Source: Pyricularia pennisetigena (Eukaryota > Ascomycota > Sordariomycetes > Magnaporthales > Pyriculariaceae). From it: 64,000 nt of DNA. Location: positions 186,001 to 250,000 of the forward strand of contig NW_021940925.1 in assembly GCF_004337985.1 (NCBI RefSeq). Direction: 5' to 3'. Below the pieces are notes generated by a model. It was not told the origin of the DNA and made no database searches. It was given only the letters and a program-made list of their open reading frames with translations. Position numbers and translations under genes: made by a program. This document shows positions 48,601-57,041 of the stretch, piece by piece (within the stretch, counting starts at the first letter, position 1; every line of letters begins with the position of its first letter).

Positions 48601-49545
48601 GAAGCCGGGTCGGCTAGGCGGGAGAATCGTCGACGCCTTTTTGGAAAAGAAACCCTCAAGGTGGGCAAGTGCTTTGGGTAACTTGGCTCGTACTTGCGCG
48701 ATGTGCTCCGGGTCTTCGCCTGCAGGAAATGGAATGGGATGTCCATCGTGAGTCTTGTTCCATTGCAGGGCTGATACCGCATTGAGGCTGGTCGTAGGCG
48801 TATCGCTTACTGGTACCAGCGGTATAGGCTCCGTGGGTAACGGGGATCGCTTCCATCGATCTTGACGTGGGTCGTTAAGAAGGGCACAAATATTTGCTGG
48901 CAGGGCTTTGTTGGAAACGGTCTTTGGGATAGTCGGAAAGGCGCTAATTTCTGCGATCTGAGCCTGGTTTCCGTGTTGGCGTTTAGGGCCTTGAAGTATC
49001 TTGCGGACCTGGATGCGACGGTCTTCTTGTTCCATCTTGCGGTCCCGGCGGACTGCGTCAGCTTGGGCCTCAAGGTCCAGAGGCGGATTCGAACGTTGTA
49101 CGACGATTGCGGGTGAGTATTGGGCCATTGCGGGCAGGTCGTTGGGCCAAACGAAACTGCGGGTAGCTGGGAATAAGCCTACTCGATGCTTCGTCCACCA
49201 TTCTTGTCCGATAAACACATCGTGTGCCGTTTCGAGGAGGATGAATTTCTGCCGTGGGAATTGTCGTCCGTCGATTTGCAAGGTGAGCCGAAGGTATTCG
49301 GTGGCTCTTGCGGTGACCTTCCGGTTAAAGTCTCCAAAGTCCAAAGGTTTGGGGAGCTTTTTAATAGGTAGCTCTAAACGTTGGGCGACCTTTTTCGCGA
49401 GGCTCGGTCGAATGGATAAGTACACATCTGCTCCGGTGTCACAGAGAGCTTGGGCGTTGAGACCACGACCTTTGTCTTGCAATTGAATGGGAGCAAGAAA
49501 GGTGTTTAATTTAGGTGATCTATCGATTTTAGCTATCTGAGGCAT
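45628..49545 (-). CDS. pol: Gypsy Pol polyprotein (PR-RT-RH-IN-chromodomain)
   Basis: A 1305-residue open frame with all pol domains in Ty3/Gypsy order. The aspartic protease has D36-T-G-A. Reverse transcriptase has YADD at 479-482 and FCVDYRWVN upstream. RNase H has RMDTDASG. Integrase has an HHCC finger (H839, H846, C876, C879) and catalytic D909, D969 and E1005, the last two in D35E spacing. A chromodomain occupies about residues 1202-1256 (EWEVEQVL ... YQVSWVG ... TWYEARDL), which marks a chromovirus expected to insert at modified chromatin. The frame is open upstream of the first ATG and overlaps the end of gag in the -1 frame, so translation may come from frameshifting rather than this ATG. 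All catalytic residues are present. Confidence 0.95.
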   Translation of the reverse strand: MPQIAKIDRSPKLNTFLAPIQLQDKGRGLNAQALCDTGADVYLSIRPSLAKKVAQRLELPIKKLPKPLDFGDFNRKVTARATEYLRLTLQIDGRQFPRQKFILLETAHDVFIGQEWWTKHRVGLFPATRSFVWPNDLPAMAQYSPAIVVQRSNPPLDLEAQADAVRRDRKMEQEDRRIQVRKILQGPKRQHGNQAQIAEISAFPTIPKTVSNKALPANICALLNDPRQDRWKRSPLPTEPIPLVPVSDTPTTSLNAVSALQWNKTHDGHPIPFPAGEDPEHIAQVRAKLPKALAHLEGFFSKKASTILPPSRPGFDVVLELEKPLEGRPARYSTPFAMMELEKETIDELLRIDFIERTMEETAASTLFVPKPQSKEQRFCVDYRWVNKFIKGRQVLAPDVAGTLSKCGKARRMTKIDIIRAFNRLLMDPKSRYLTAFKTRQGTFQWKVLPFGLKVGPAWFQAFINAQLNELLDAFASAYADDVLIYTEDKSEQVHFKQTEEVIYRLHKAGLQGDIKKSSFGVFEIEYLGLLLEIGKGIRIDPKKVEAITSWRWDDVTSVSAVRSFLGLCNFVRTFCHHASEQAEPLTRLLKRGVPFERGPEQKAAFEALKQLVVTAPVMSFFKPGMPVRMDTDASGRATAGVVWQQQDDGSWKPIGYSSKTMSPAEQNYPIQDQELLAVINTLKDFEPALLGTKFCVFTDHQALIYWSTKKLLSARQIRWADYLANFDLTFKYRPGKDNVAADALSRKTIDNPTVKARAVLDRTIALIPPEKIDSRPGEPLPTISSLEPSAPQGADLVALILEENLKQNLGHHDNLLTVPETTQDGKIFLRTALIREAHEPKIFGHGGQNKTLSRLKRDYWWPDRNRDVKRYIKNCRECQRNKVRHDKTPGLLHPLEIPRRCWQHVMVDGKTMPKDKEGYDYVWVFICRLTKLLATLPGKKTDTAETLAMRYYQTVYRWKGVPDLWLSDNAGPFISEFLNTLNELTGTKHKHGSARHPQSQGSVEITNAELDQKMRFYVDKYQTNWRRHIPAFDFGHNSSVHASIGMAPIEAETGARPRDPLSLPLHEEDLETGQQHKALEMVRQARQAQELARNNGLGAQIEQQRQANKKRRPVDFTVGDAVYVSKKGLSTEAPTTKLDSQNAGPWTILEEKGHSFILDTPAWYKGSKLFHASRLRKAATDPLPQQYQKPEPPVEINGEPEWEVEQVLASRLFGRKKTLQYQVSWVGLDPDETWYEARDLKNSPVLLDTFHREYPDAAGPPVNLQQWIRSAAEDVFAEDGPEDNVAEHDAKKTRERRKAPRRHT

Positions 49546-49574
49546 GCAGACTGCCGAGGAGACTTTCGGCAGCC

Positions 49575-51125
49575 TTAGCAGTTTTCCGAATCCGACGAAG
49601 ATAAGCTGTGGCCGGATCGTTCACAAGCCTCTCGATCGCCTTCGTGTTGAAGGGCGAGAACGGCGGCGATGTGAGCGGCCTTTTCGGGGCAATTGCGTGC
49701 CAGGTGCCCGGCTTCTTTGCAAAGGAAGCATCTACCCTCAGTGACCAATTTGGCGTTTTCTCTGCTGGGCGACTTCGGGGCGTCAATGGTCTGTGTGCGG
49801 GTTTGGTTCTTGGCTTCCTGGCTGTGCCGGCGATTCTCGCGTCGACGCTGTTTGCGTTCGGCGCTGGCTGAACGCTCACGGCGCTCTTCCCTCTTTTTGC
49901 GGTTCTCGCGGAGCTCCTCCCAAGCGCGTTGTTGGGCCAGCGCCGAGTTCGCAACTTCTCCGGCAAAGGTCTCGTACGAGATATTTGGGTCTTTGGATAG
50001 GCTGAGAAGCTGGGGGTTCAGGTTGGCAGGAATGTGCTCATAGAGAACCAACTTGCGTTCCGTTTTGGCAATGTTGGCTTTATCGGCTAGGCTGTTAACC
50101 TTGCCAATAAACTGGTGGATGTCTGTTGACTTGTCCGACAGACTAAACTTCAGGTGACGAAGCTCCTCACGGGCTTTGGAGGCTTGATTGTCATCGTGGT
50201 AAACAGCGGCTAGGGTCGCGACCATTTCGGCTGCGCTGCTGAAAGGCATAATGGTGGATTCATAACGGCCTTGGATAAGGTCGTTGGCAAGCCCTTCAGT
50301 GAGGGAATTAATCACTGCCATGCGGCTTCTTTCTGTTTTGTAAGTTTCGTCGTCCTCTACAAATTTATCTGCGATTTTAGTGATCCATTTATCAAAACGA
50401 TCCTTATCACCATTAAACATGCCGGGGTCGATGCTGGCTTTACGTGCCGTCCTGTCGTAGGCAGGGTTTTTAGCATTTTGGTTACTTCCGTAAGGCTTAA
50501 ATGCTGTCCGGGCAGCGATACCATGGGGCTTAAACTCAGCCCCTCCAAAGGCGCTGTTCAAAGGCGTAATACCGCGGGTTTGACGGGTGGCATTGTTACT
50601 CCGGGTGGCGAGCTGGTCTTTAAGTTGGGCAATGGTGGCCAAAAGATCTTGCAGCTGTGATTGAGTGATTGTAGCCTGGCCGGCAGTGTTTTCGCTTTCG
50701 TCTGCCATTTCGCTTCTCATTTGGGCGGCAGGCGAGGGCGCTCTGCTTGGAGGTTTCGGAATTTCGTTCCTGCCGTCTGACGTCTTGGCAGAAGGTTGGT
50801 GGGGAGGGCTTCGCGCCTCTCCTGGGTGCTCAGAAACTGACTCGTACTCGTACGATCCGTCAACTTCGATGCTGTCGACTGGCTGATCTTGCTCTGTGTC
50901 GGATTGGGGCTCAACGGGCTCTTCAGGCTCTGTGTTGGCGCTGGTAGGAGCGGGCTCTACTGGCTCTGGGCTCACTGGGGCAACTGTAATCTCTCCGTTT
51001 TGATCCGAACCTTCGGTGTTGGGAGTAGCAGTGCCTGAAGCCAAATTATCTGGCTTTGCTGAGTTTGCGTTTGTCACGCGTTGGGATTGGCGAATCGGTG
51101 GGCCGTAATTCTTACGCGGCGACAT
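49575..51125 (-). CDS. gag: Gypsy Gag with CCHC zinc knuckle
   Basis: A 516-residue protein beginning 132 bp inside the 5' LTR boundary. An acidic, Ser/Pro-rich N-terminal third is followed by a coiled segment (QLQDLLATIAQLKDQLATR). The retrotransposon gag helical core is at about 230-390 (FDKWITKIADKF, LRHLKFSLSD). A basic linker follows, and a zinc knuckle C466-x2-C469-x4-H474-x4-C479. The protein forms the virus-like particle and packages the RNA. The stop (49577-49575) lies 29 bp before the pol ATG. Confidence 0.93.
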   Translation of the reverse strand: MSPRKNYGPPIRQSQRVTNANSAKPDNLASGTATPNTEGSDQNGEITVAPVSPEPVEPAPTSANTEPEEPVEPQSDTEQDQPVDSIEVDGSYEYESVSEHPGEARSPPHQPSAKTSDGRNEIPKPPSRAPSPAAQMRSEMADESENTAGQATITQSQLQDLLATIAQLKDQLATRSNNATRQTRGITPLNSAFGGAEFKPHGIAARTAFKPYGSNQNAKNPAYDRTARKASIDPGMFNGDKDRFDKWITKIADKFVEDDETYKTERSRMAVINSLTEGLANDLIQGRYESTIMPFSSAAEMVATLAAVYHDDNQASKAREELRHLKFSLSDKSTDIHQFIGKVNSLADKANIAKTERKLVLYEHIPANLNPQLLSLSKDPNISYETFAGEVANSALAQQRAWEELRENRKKREERRERSASAERKQRRRENRRHSQEAKNQTRTQTIDAPKSPSRENAKLVTEGRCFLCKEAGHLARNCPEKAAHIAAVLALQHEGDREACERSGHSLSSSDSENC

Positions 51126-51245
51126 TGATTTCGCGAATGGTGTCTTCTGTGGCCTAGTTTACCGTCGTGCACAGCCGACGTGGTGAACGATTGAATGAAG
51201 GGATTGAACGATATATTTTAATTGCTTCACCAGCAAATCATAGTG

Positions 51246-51256
51246 AGTTTAGAATT
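51246..51256 (-). promoter_or_regulatory. Candidate self-priming primer-binding site
   Basis: One base inside the 5' LTR boundary the minus strand reads AATTCTAAACT. It is exactly complementary over 11 nt to AGTTTAGAATT within the LTR (51323-51313, minus strand). That LTR segment lies just after a CT-rich stretch suited to be the transcript start. This is the arrangement of Tf1-type self-primed elements; no TGG-type tRNA site is seen here. Confidence 0.7.
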
Positions 51257-51257
51257 A

Positions 51258-51465
51258 TGTCACGGCCAGGCATACATTGGAGAACCTCAGTGTATTAGGC
51301 GCTATCGACGAAAATTCTAAACTGAAGAGAAGAGAGAAATTACAATCGACGACGCGCTCAAGAGACGCGCTTAAATCCGGAGGTAGTGGATCCTTGTCCG
51401 ATCCCTGGCTCGGTGTGGAGCCGAGTCGTGATTCTGAGGGTAGGTCTAGGGGCCTGATCCTCACA
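51258..51465 (-). repeat. Gypsy 5' LTR
   Basis: A 208-bp LTR matching the 3' LTR. On the minus strand TTTAAG lies about 50 bp upstream of the inferred transcript start, which follows a CT-rich run. The solo LTR at 53820-54027 is the same sequence. Confidence 0.95.
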
Positions 51466-52431
51466 TTTTCCAACCCTTTGATTTATTGGTTTTTAAGCCG
51501 TTAAAAAGATTTATCGACATTAATTTGGATTTATTAACCAATTTTACTATTTAACAATTATTGGAAAACGAATTTTCCTTTTTCTATTGTAATATGATTG
51601 AATCGAAAATATTTACCGCAAAAAGATTTAATTGAGGTGGCGTATAACGGATTTAGAACTGGTAAATTTGGTTAAACTATTTTTCAACTCCTTTTCATTA
51701 AAAAGTAGCAACGCCAACGTTATAAGAAATAAAAATAACGGTTTATAAAAAGATAAAATACCGGAAAACCCAACCCAAAAAATTAACGATCCGTTTTTAT
51801 TTATTTGGAAAACCTGTAAAACGACCTGAAATATTCGATTTAAGTTGCAAAAGCTTTCCCAATTTAATAAAACCAACGATATTTTACGTTTGTTATTTGC
51901 AAAATTCCAAAAAAAGCTTCGAAACTAAAAAATATATTTTTGGTTAACGCGCAATAAAAATTTAATTTATTGGAAATATAATTGGAAATAATACGGCCGG
52001 CGAAAACAAAGGGTAATTCCGGATTTAAACGAGTTTTTAATTAATAAACAAAAAATATTGGAATTTTTACAGATAAAAGAAGGTTAATAAACCAAAACAG
52101 CCTAAAAACGATTGTATTTTTGTGCGTTAAAAGTTTTATACTTATATTAGTTTATAAAAGTACGTATTTCGTTGTTAGATTTTTAGGTGTGGCCAACAGG
52201 GGGGGAGGGGGTGGCCATCAGGGGGTACCCGACGTTAGTATTTATTCAGAACTAGTCCCTTGACGGATATCCATAACCAACGGAAGAACTTCATAATATA
52301 TTAGTCTCAGTGCTTAGACAAGACCCCCCTGCTTCGCAGTGGGGACCGAGCGCTCTATGTACCTTTTAACCACATGGTTTTTCGACCAATTATATTGGCC
52401 GAAAAAATCGCGCTCGTTTTAGTTTGAGGAC

Positions 52432-52513
52432 ATTTTGTCGCATTTCGCCGTTTATGGCGGTATCACCAACGATAATTTGTCGCATTTCGCCGTTTATAAC
52501 GGTATTATTAATA
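52432..52513 (+). repeat. Subterminal tandem repeats
   Basis: Two adjacent about 41-bp units sharing TTTGTCGCATTTCGCCGTTT, with a related third unit near 52572. Each contains an imperfect palindrome around CCGTTTATGGCGG. Such subterminal arrays often bind the transposase. Confidence 0.6.
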
Positions 52514-53086
52514 ATATACCTAATATTGCGATATCGCTAATTATTATTTTATTGATTTAAGGATAATGTGTGGTATTTTGCCGTTTATAGCGGGTATATA
52601 CAAAATATTCGCATTATAATGGCAAAAGAAAATAATGTACCCATAGCATGCAATTAAATATTCGAATGAAAGAATGAATAAAAATTATCAAAATATATAG
52701 TAATTTGCGTTAAATTCATTGGAGTTTGTTGATTATTTGAATGCAGGCTGCGTTTTGATAGCCGCTGTATATGGAAAGATATTGAAATATTGAGTAAAAT
52801 TTGTAATTTTTCATTATATTTAATTTTTATTTTAAATAATGGTATATAATATAGATTCAAGTTTAAATTACAGTTTATATCGCTTAGCACACCTTATACT
52901 GCAAAGGGTATGCAGTTATCGATTAAAACAAAAGTTTTATTAGTAATTTTATATAAATTAACAATTTGTTAAAAAATTAAATAATTTACGCAAATATTGG
53001 TAAAATAAAAATATTTTTACTTGATACATTCTTTGATTAATTTGTTAATAAACTTTATATAAGGTTTTTTTTTACAAATTGTATTT

Positions 53087-53765
53087 AATTAAATAAAGCA
53101 AAAAATAGAAAAAGAACACAAATTTAGCATTTTTTTATATAAAAAAATAAAAAGGGCCGGTATTGTAAATCGAGTTTTACGTTAACGTTTATTAATATAT
53201 ATAATCCATTTTTTCAAGTTTTGGTTTTATTAATGTTAAAATTGGTAAAAATGTAAAAGCATTTCCATTGTAAAATATATATAAAATCGGCTATAGTTTA
53301 CCTATCCGCATATTTAACAGCTTATATAATTAAATATACGTACGAAAATGTAATATTATATTAAATATATATAAACCCCCCTCCACGTGCGAAAACCACA
53401 AAATTTGGCTGCAAAACAAAAAAATATAAAACTAATTAAATAAAGCAAAAAAATTTATAAAATACACATTTAGCATTTCTTTTTATAAAACAGTTTTTAA
53501 AGCCGATATTATAAATGGGATTGGATTTGGACGTTTGTTTATATACGTAATCGAGTCTTTGAAATTTTGGTTTTATTATCGTTAAAATTAGTAAAAATAC
53601 AAACGAATTTCGATTATAAATTATATATAAAAAAGTATATACTTTGCCTATCCGCTTATTTAACTGCTTATATAATTTGGTATATGTACCAAAATTTAGT
53701 ATAACGATATATAAATATATACGACCCTCCACGTGCAAAGATTATAAAATTTGGTCAAAAATTAA
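53087..53765 (+). repeat. Tandem duplication of an about 347-bp unit inside copy 1
   Basis: Unit 1 (53087-53433) and unit 2 (53434-about 53765) both start AATTAAATAAAGCAAAAAA. They share in order an ATTTAGCATTT block, a TTTTGGTTTTATTA block, CCTATCCGC and CCCTCCACGTGC. They have diverged substantially. The sister element carries one unit only. Confidence 0.65.
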
Positions 53766-53819
53766 AAATAATATCAAAAAAATCGAAAATCGAAAAAAAA
53801 ATCGAAAAAACAGTACCGC

Positions 53820-54027
53820 TGTGAGGATCAGGCCCCTAGACCTACCCTCAGAATCACGACTCGGCTCCACACCGAGCCAGGGATCGGACAAGGATCCACT
53901 ACCTCCGGATTTAAGCGCGTCTCTTGAGCGCGTCGTCGATTGTAATTTCTCTCTTCTCTTCAGTTTAGAATTTTCGTCGATAGCGCCTAATACACTGAGG
54001 TTCTCCAATGTATGCCTGGCCGTGACA
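53820..54027 (+). mobile_element. Solo Gypsy LTR
   Basis: A 208-bp sequence matching the LTRs of the full element at 45369-51465 but in opposite orientation. It is flanked by the 5-bp duplication ACCGC (53815-53819, 54028-54032). It is the product of recombination between two LTRs. The empty target site survives in the sister non-autonomous element at 61677-61681 (GCGGT). Confidence 0.95.
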
Positions 54028-54388
54028 ACCGCCATAAACGGATTAAGGGCAGGTGGTATCGAATTCGGCCATTATAACAAATAAAAAAATAAATCGAATC
54101 GCTGCTAATAGCGGTATTAAACGCTATTTTCAACGATATTTTATTTTTTTAATATTGTGTATAGTTGTGGAATAATAAAGGAGTTTCGGTTAAAAAAAGG
54201 CCAAAAATACCGCCATAAACGGCGAAAATCGACAAATTGTCTTCAAATTTGAACCAAAGCGTTTTTTGGATGGACCCACAGGTACATTGCAAAGCCGCAA
54301 TTGAGCCACGAAATGGAGCGAAGCGAACGAAGTGGATCAATTGTGGAGCTTTGGGCTTCAGGGATGAGCCCTGAGACTAATAATATAT

Positions 54389-56774
54389 CCACTTTCCATT
54401 CCCCATGTGAAAACACTGAGACATTGTTCATATTTACACTCTACCCTTTTGCATTTTAAGCTTCGCATTGCCCCAATTACGAACGAAACTTTCCCATCTC
54501 ATTTACCCCTTTCCATTTTTTCCACCCCTTTCTTCAATTTGACAGCGACAATCATGGCTTTATCATTCAGGGGCCAAATCACGAGGGTGCTACAGGGACT
54601 TTGATTTATCTGGAACTGCTGTTGGTAATGTCAGTCAATGTTGCAAATCATTAAGACAATCTATGAGATTATCAGCGTTTTATAATATATACACCTAAAA
54701 AACCGAGCATTTATTCCCAATGCATTTTGCCTATTGGTCCCTAAAGCAGTTAGGATACCGTGCACACTGGATTAATTAACATAAACTGAAATGCAAGCTG
54801 AGTCGCTGCTAGGGTGTGAGGGATTCATATCATTCCCGCTTAAACTGGCCATAGGGAGCAGCCTGGATCGGTATTTTGCGAATGCCCCCTGCCCCGCGCC
54901 GCGCCTCACCAACGAGGCCGCCTCGCTTACAGCTACGATTTTGTCGGGTGGACTTGGGAGAATTTGGAAAAGCAGGTGGTGTCCAACGTGGGCTGCGCCG
55001 CCGACGAGACGGCACTGGCGTTTTCTGGTTAGTAGCGACGCCGTCGGGAGCCTAGACATGGTGAAACCGTAAAAGGGAACTTGGACGAGGCTTTGGTGAT
55101 TTGATTTGGTTTCCACAGGGCAGTTAGCCCGAGTTGAAATGGCGGGCAAACGGTGATATATAAGTAGAATATCAGGTTATGGATAAAATTACTGCAGTAG
55201 AAAGCGACTAAAAATACTAATTTTGCAGCCACCGGTAGTCCATTTTAGGGCTGCGGGTATATTCGGTGGTTAATGCGACAGTCGTTGCTGGTTGGTGGAG
55301 CAAGTAGGGTGAGCATGCTGTCGGTTGAGGCAACACAGGCCAAGTGGTGGTGGTCAATTGATGTTTTAAATGAATTTGGCTTCATTGGTACTTGGCTAGG
55401 TTAGATCGAATATCGGACTTGGTGCCACCCAGGTCGGTGATTATAACAATCTTGTCCGAAACTCCTTGCTCACGGGCATCGTAAGCCAGACGGTAAAATA
55501 AATAAACAAATAAGTGCGTATATATAAAAGCCCTAGTTTATATATATTTGTCTTCGTGGACAAGCCCCTACCCCATTAACTCGTACATTTCTTCTTTTAA
55601 AGTTAATAAACTCTAATACTAACACCGTTTAACGGAAGCCGGTTTTAGTAGTAATAATATGATAAAACGTCCGTACGCAAAAAATAAAAAATAAGGCCGC
55701 CCGTTCGCGAACCCGCTAATTTATAAACGGGCGGTCAATTATTTAGTTGCGCCTGGCCGAACACCCGCGCCATATTATTTACACGGACGCCCTTGAAAAA
55801 GATTTAAAGATGTTAGTCGCGCGTCCGCGCATTTCCTATTATACGAGCGGCCGGCCAAATATTTAAATTAACCTGGCCCCATATCCGTTGTTTGTGATCA
55901 TATTATACTGAACGCTCGTTTAAAAACAATTACAAAAAGCGGTGGCCCCTTCTTAAAACCTCCAATTTGCGAACGGCCAGCCAATTGTTCAAATTAGTCC
56001 TTAAGCCTCGTATTGGCTTATGACAATTTTTGTCATGTGATTGCCTGAATAACAGCAGATTACAGCATCTTTCTTTTAAAGCTATACCCTCTTTCCATTC
56101 GCGGATTTATCGGTGAACGAATTTTCGCTCAAACGCTGCGACACTATAATGGAACGGATAATTATTATAGGCAGCCCAAGGTACCATTTGTCGGCGTAGC
56201 TCTGCGGATTTCTTTCCATATTTGCACAACCTTGGCGGGTCTCTGAGGAGGTGGGTAGACACCTCTCGTCCGGAAGTTGGGATTTACAACTGTAAAACTT
56301 TCGACGTGTTATCTTTTTTTCCCTTTGTCATAAGCCACTACGTTAAAATGACGGAAGATTATAAATGCCATGGGTTCCGCGGCTGTAGGGCGCAGCCCCA
56401 GCACCGAAAGACTTTCAACTCTGTAAGATGCAGCGCGGGAGTCGACCTCTTGTGGTTTAAACGATTTAATTCCAAAAAACCAGCTTTGCTTATTTGAATT
56501 ATCCTTTTAGTCGGACCACGAAACTAGTTCTCAAAATGTTGAAAAGTTTAATATTAGTTTAAATTTAATAGAGCCCCTTTATACAAATAGCCCAAAAACA
56601 CCCAATAGGCGAAACAGGTGTTGGTATAAGCAGTGACCATAGAGCCGGCACCTGTTGCTGAGTATATTCCGTGAATGGTTGACGTCCTGGCCACCTGTGT
56701 TTAGAAAAAAAAACTTAAATTTACACGCGAGCTAGTATCTTCAAAGCCAAACGCTTGTCACTGAAACTTTGCAC
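54389..56774. other. Relic and AT-rich sequence, no assignable gene
   Basis: At 54554 a CT-rich leader precedes a 17-codon frame starting MALSFRGQITRVLQ that ends at once, like the severed start of a gene. Near 54930-55030 a plus-strand piece reads YDFVGWTWENLEKQVVSNVG. Neither can be extended. GC-rich words around GAACG/CGTTC recur at 55650-55990. Confidence 0.35.
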
Positions 56775-56819
56775 GTGCAGGACCAACTGTTTTTTTTTCT
56801 TTTTTTTTTCTTTTTTTTT

Positions 56820-56912
<93 letters not shown>

Positions 56913-57041
56913 CTTTTTTTTTCTTTCTTTTCTATTTTTACGAAGAAAAACCGAGTGTTTATACGCAAGGAGAACCTAAAAGAGAAGGAACGAAAACTGT
57001 TAGAGACTGGTCGACTTTCTCCGTCTTGGCTGGTCCTGCAC
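56775..57041. repeat. Long poly-T tract enclosed by an inverted repeat
   Basis: A T-tract of about 140 bases with rare C (56790-56930) is enclosed by a perfect 11-bp inverted repeat, GTGCAGGACCA (56775-56785) and TGGTCCTGCAC (57031-57041). It may be the poly(A) tail of a minus-strand retroposed sequence or a slippage-expanded microsatellite. Frames of poly-Phe or poly-Lys here are artefacts. Confidence 0.7.

Larger units (their letters stand above)
45369..51465 (-). mobile_element. Full-length Ty3/Gypsy chromovirus retrotransposon, 6097 bp
   Basis: Two 208-bp LTRs (45369-45576 and 51258-51465) that match base for base by eye are flanked by the 5-bp target duplication TTTTC (45364-45368, 51466-51470). 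The internal region encodes gag and pol on the minus strand. It contains a polypurine tract next to the 3' LTR and a Tf1-like self-complementary primer site next to the 5' LTR. Identical LTRs and intact frames mean a recent insertion with no RIP-like damage, although its host element is heavily mutated. Confidence 0.95.
44321..52235 (+). mobile_element. RIP-degraded pogo-like element (family 2) interrupted by Gypsy
   Basis: Terminal repeats begin ACGTGGGGTACCCCCTG at 44321 and end CAGGGGGTACCCGACGT at 52235, flanked by TA (44319-44320, 52236-52237). Subtracting the Gypsy insertion and its 5-bp duplication leaves about 1.81 kb, the normal size. The plus strand of the left part still reads QLISAIKN and ASRKWGIFKNTF (psq helix-turn-helix) and MDKTGIMENK (first catalytic motif, where DET has become DKT by G-to-A). 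Stops are abundant. The termini differ from the intact family-1 elements, so this is a second, older family. Confidence 0.85.
52302..54379 (+). mobile_element. Non-autonomous Mutator-like element, copy 1 (9-bp TSD)
   Basis: Bounded by TAGTCTCAGTGCT at the left and AGCCCTGAGACTA at the right (13-bp imperfect inverted repeat), flanked by the 9-bp duplication ATAATATAT (52293-52301, 54380-54388). It encodes no protein. The left end has CCCCCCTGCTTCGCAG and tandem TTTCGCCGTTTATGGCGG-type units (about 52432-52513). The interior holds a tandem duplication of an about 347-bp unit. The right end has GAGCGAAGCGAACGAAGTGG. It contains a solo Gypsy LTR. A sister copy in inverse orientation is at 61330-62705. 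Nine-base duplications suggest a MULE transposase in trans; this is inferred. Confidence 0.8.

Noticed and set aside
49529..49966. 145-codon minus-strand frame between gag and pol
   Set aside because: It overlaps the gag C-terminus in a third frame without recognisable domain; probably a shadow.
45361..51504. Many plus-strand frames and LTR-spanning frames across the Gypsy element
   Set aside because: All are antisense to gag/pol or translations of the non-coding LTR.
52432..52513. Tandem units that might suggest a CRISPR-like array
   Set aside because: Only two to three adjacent units without unique spacers, inside a eukaryotic transposon end.
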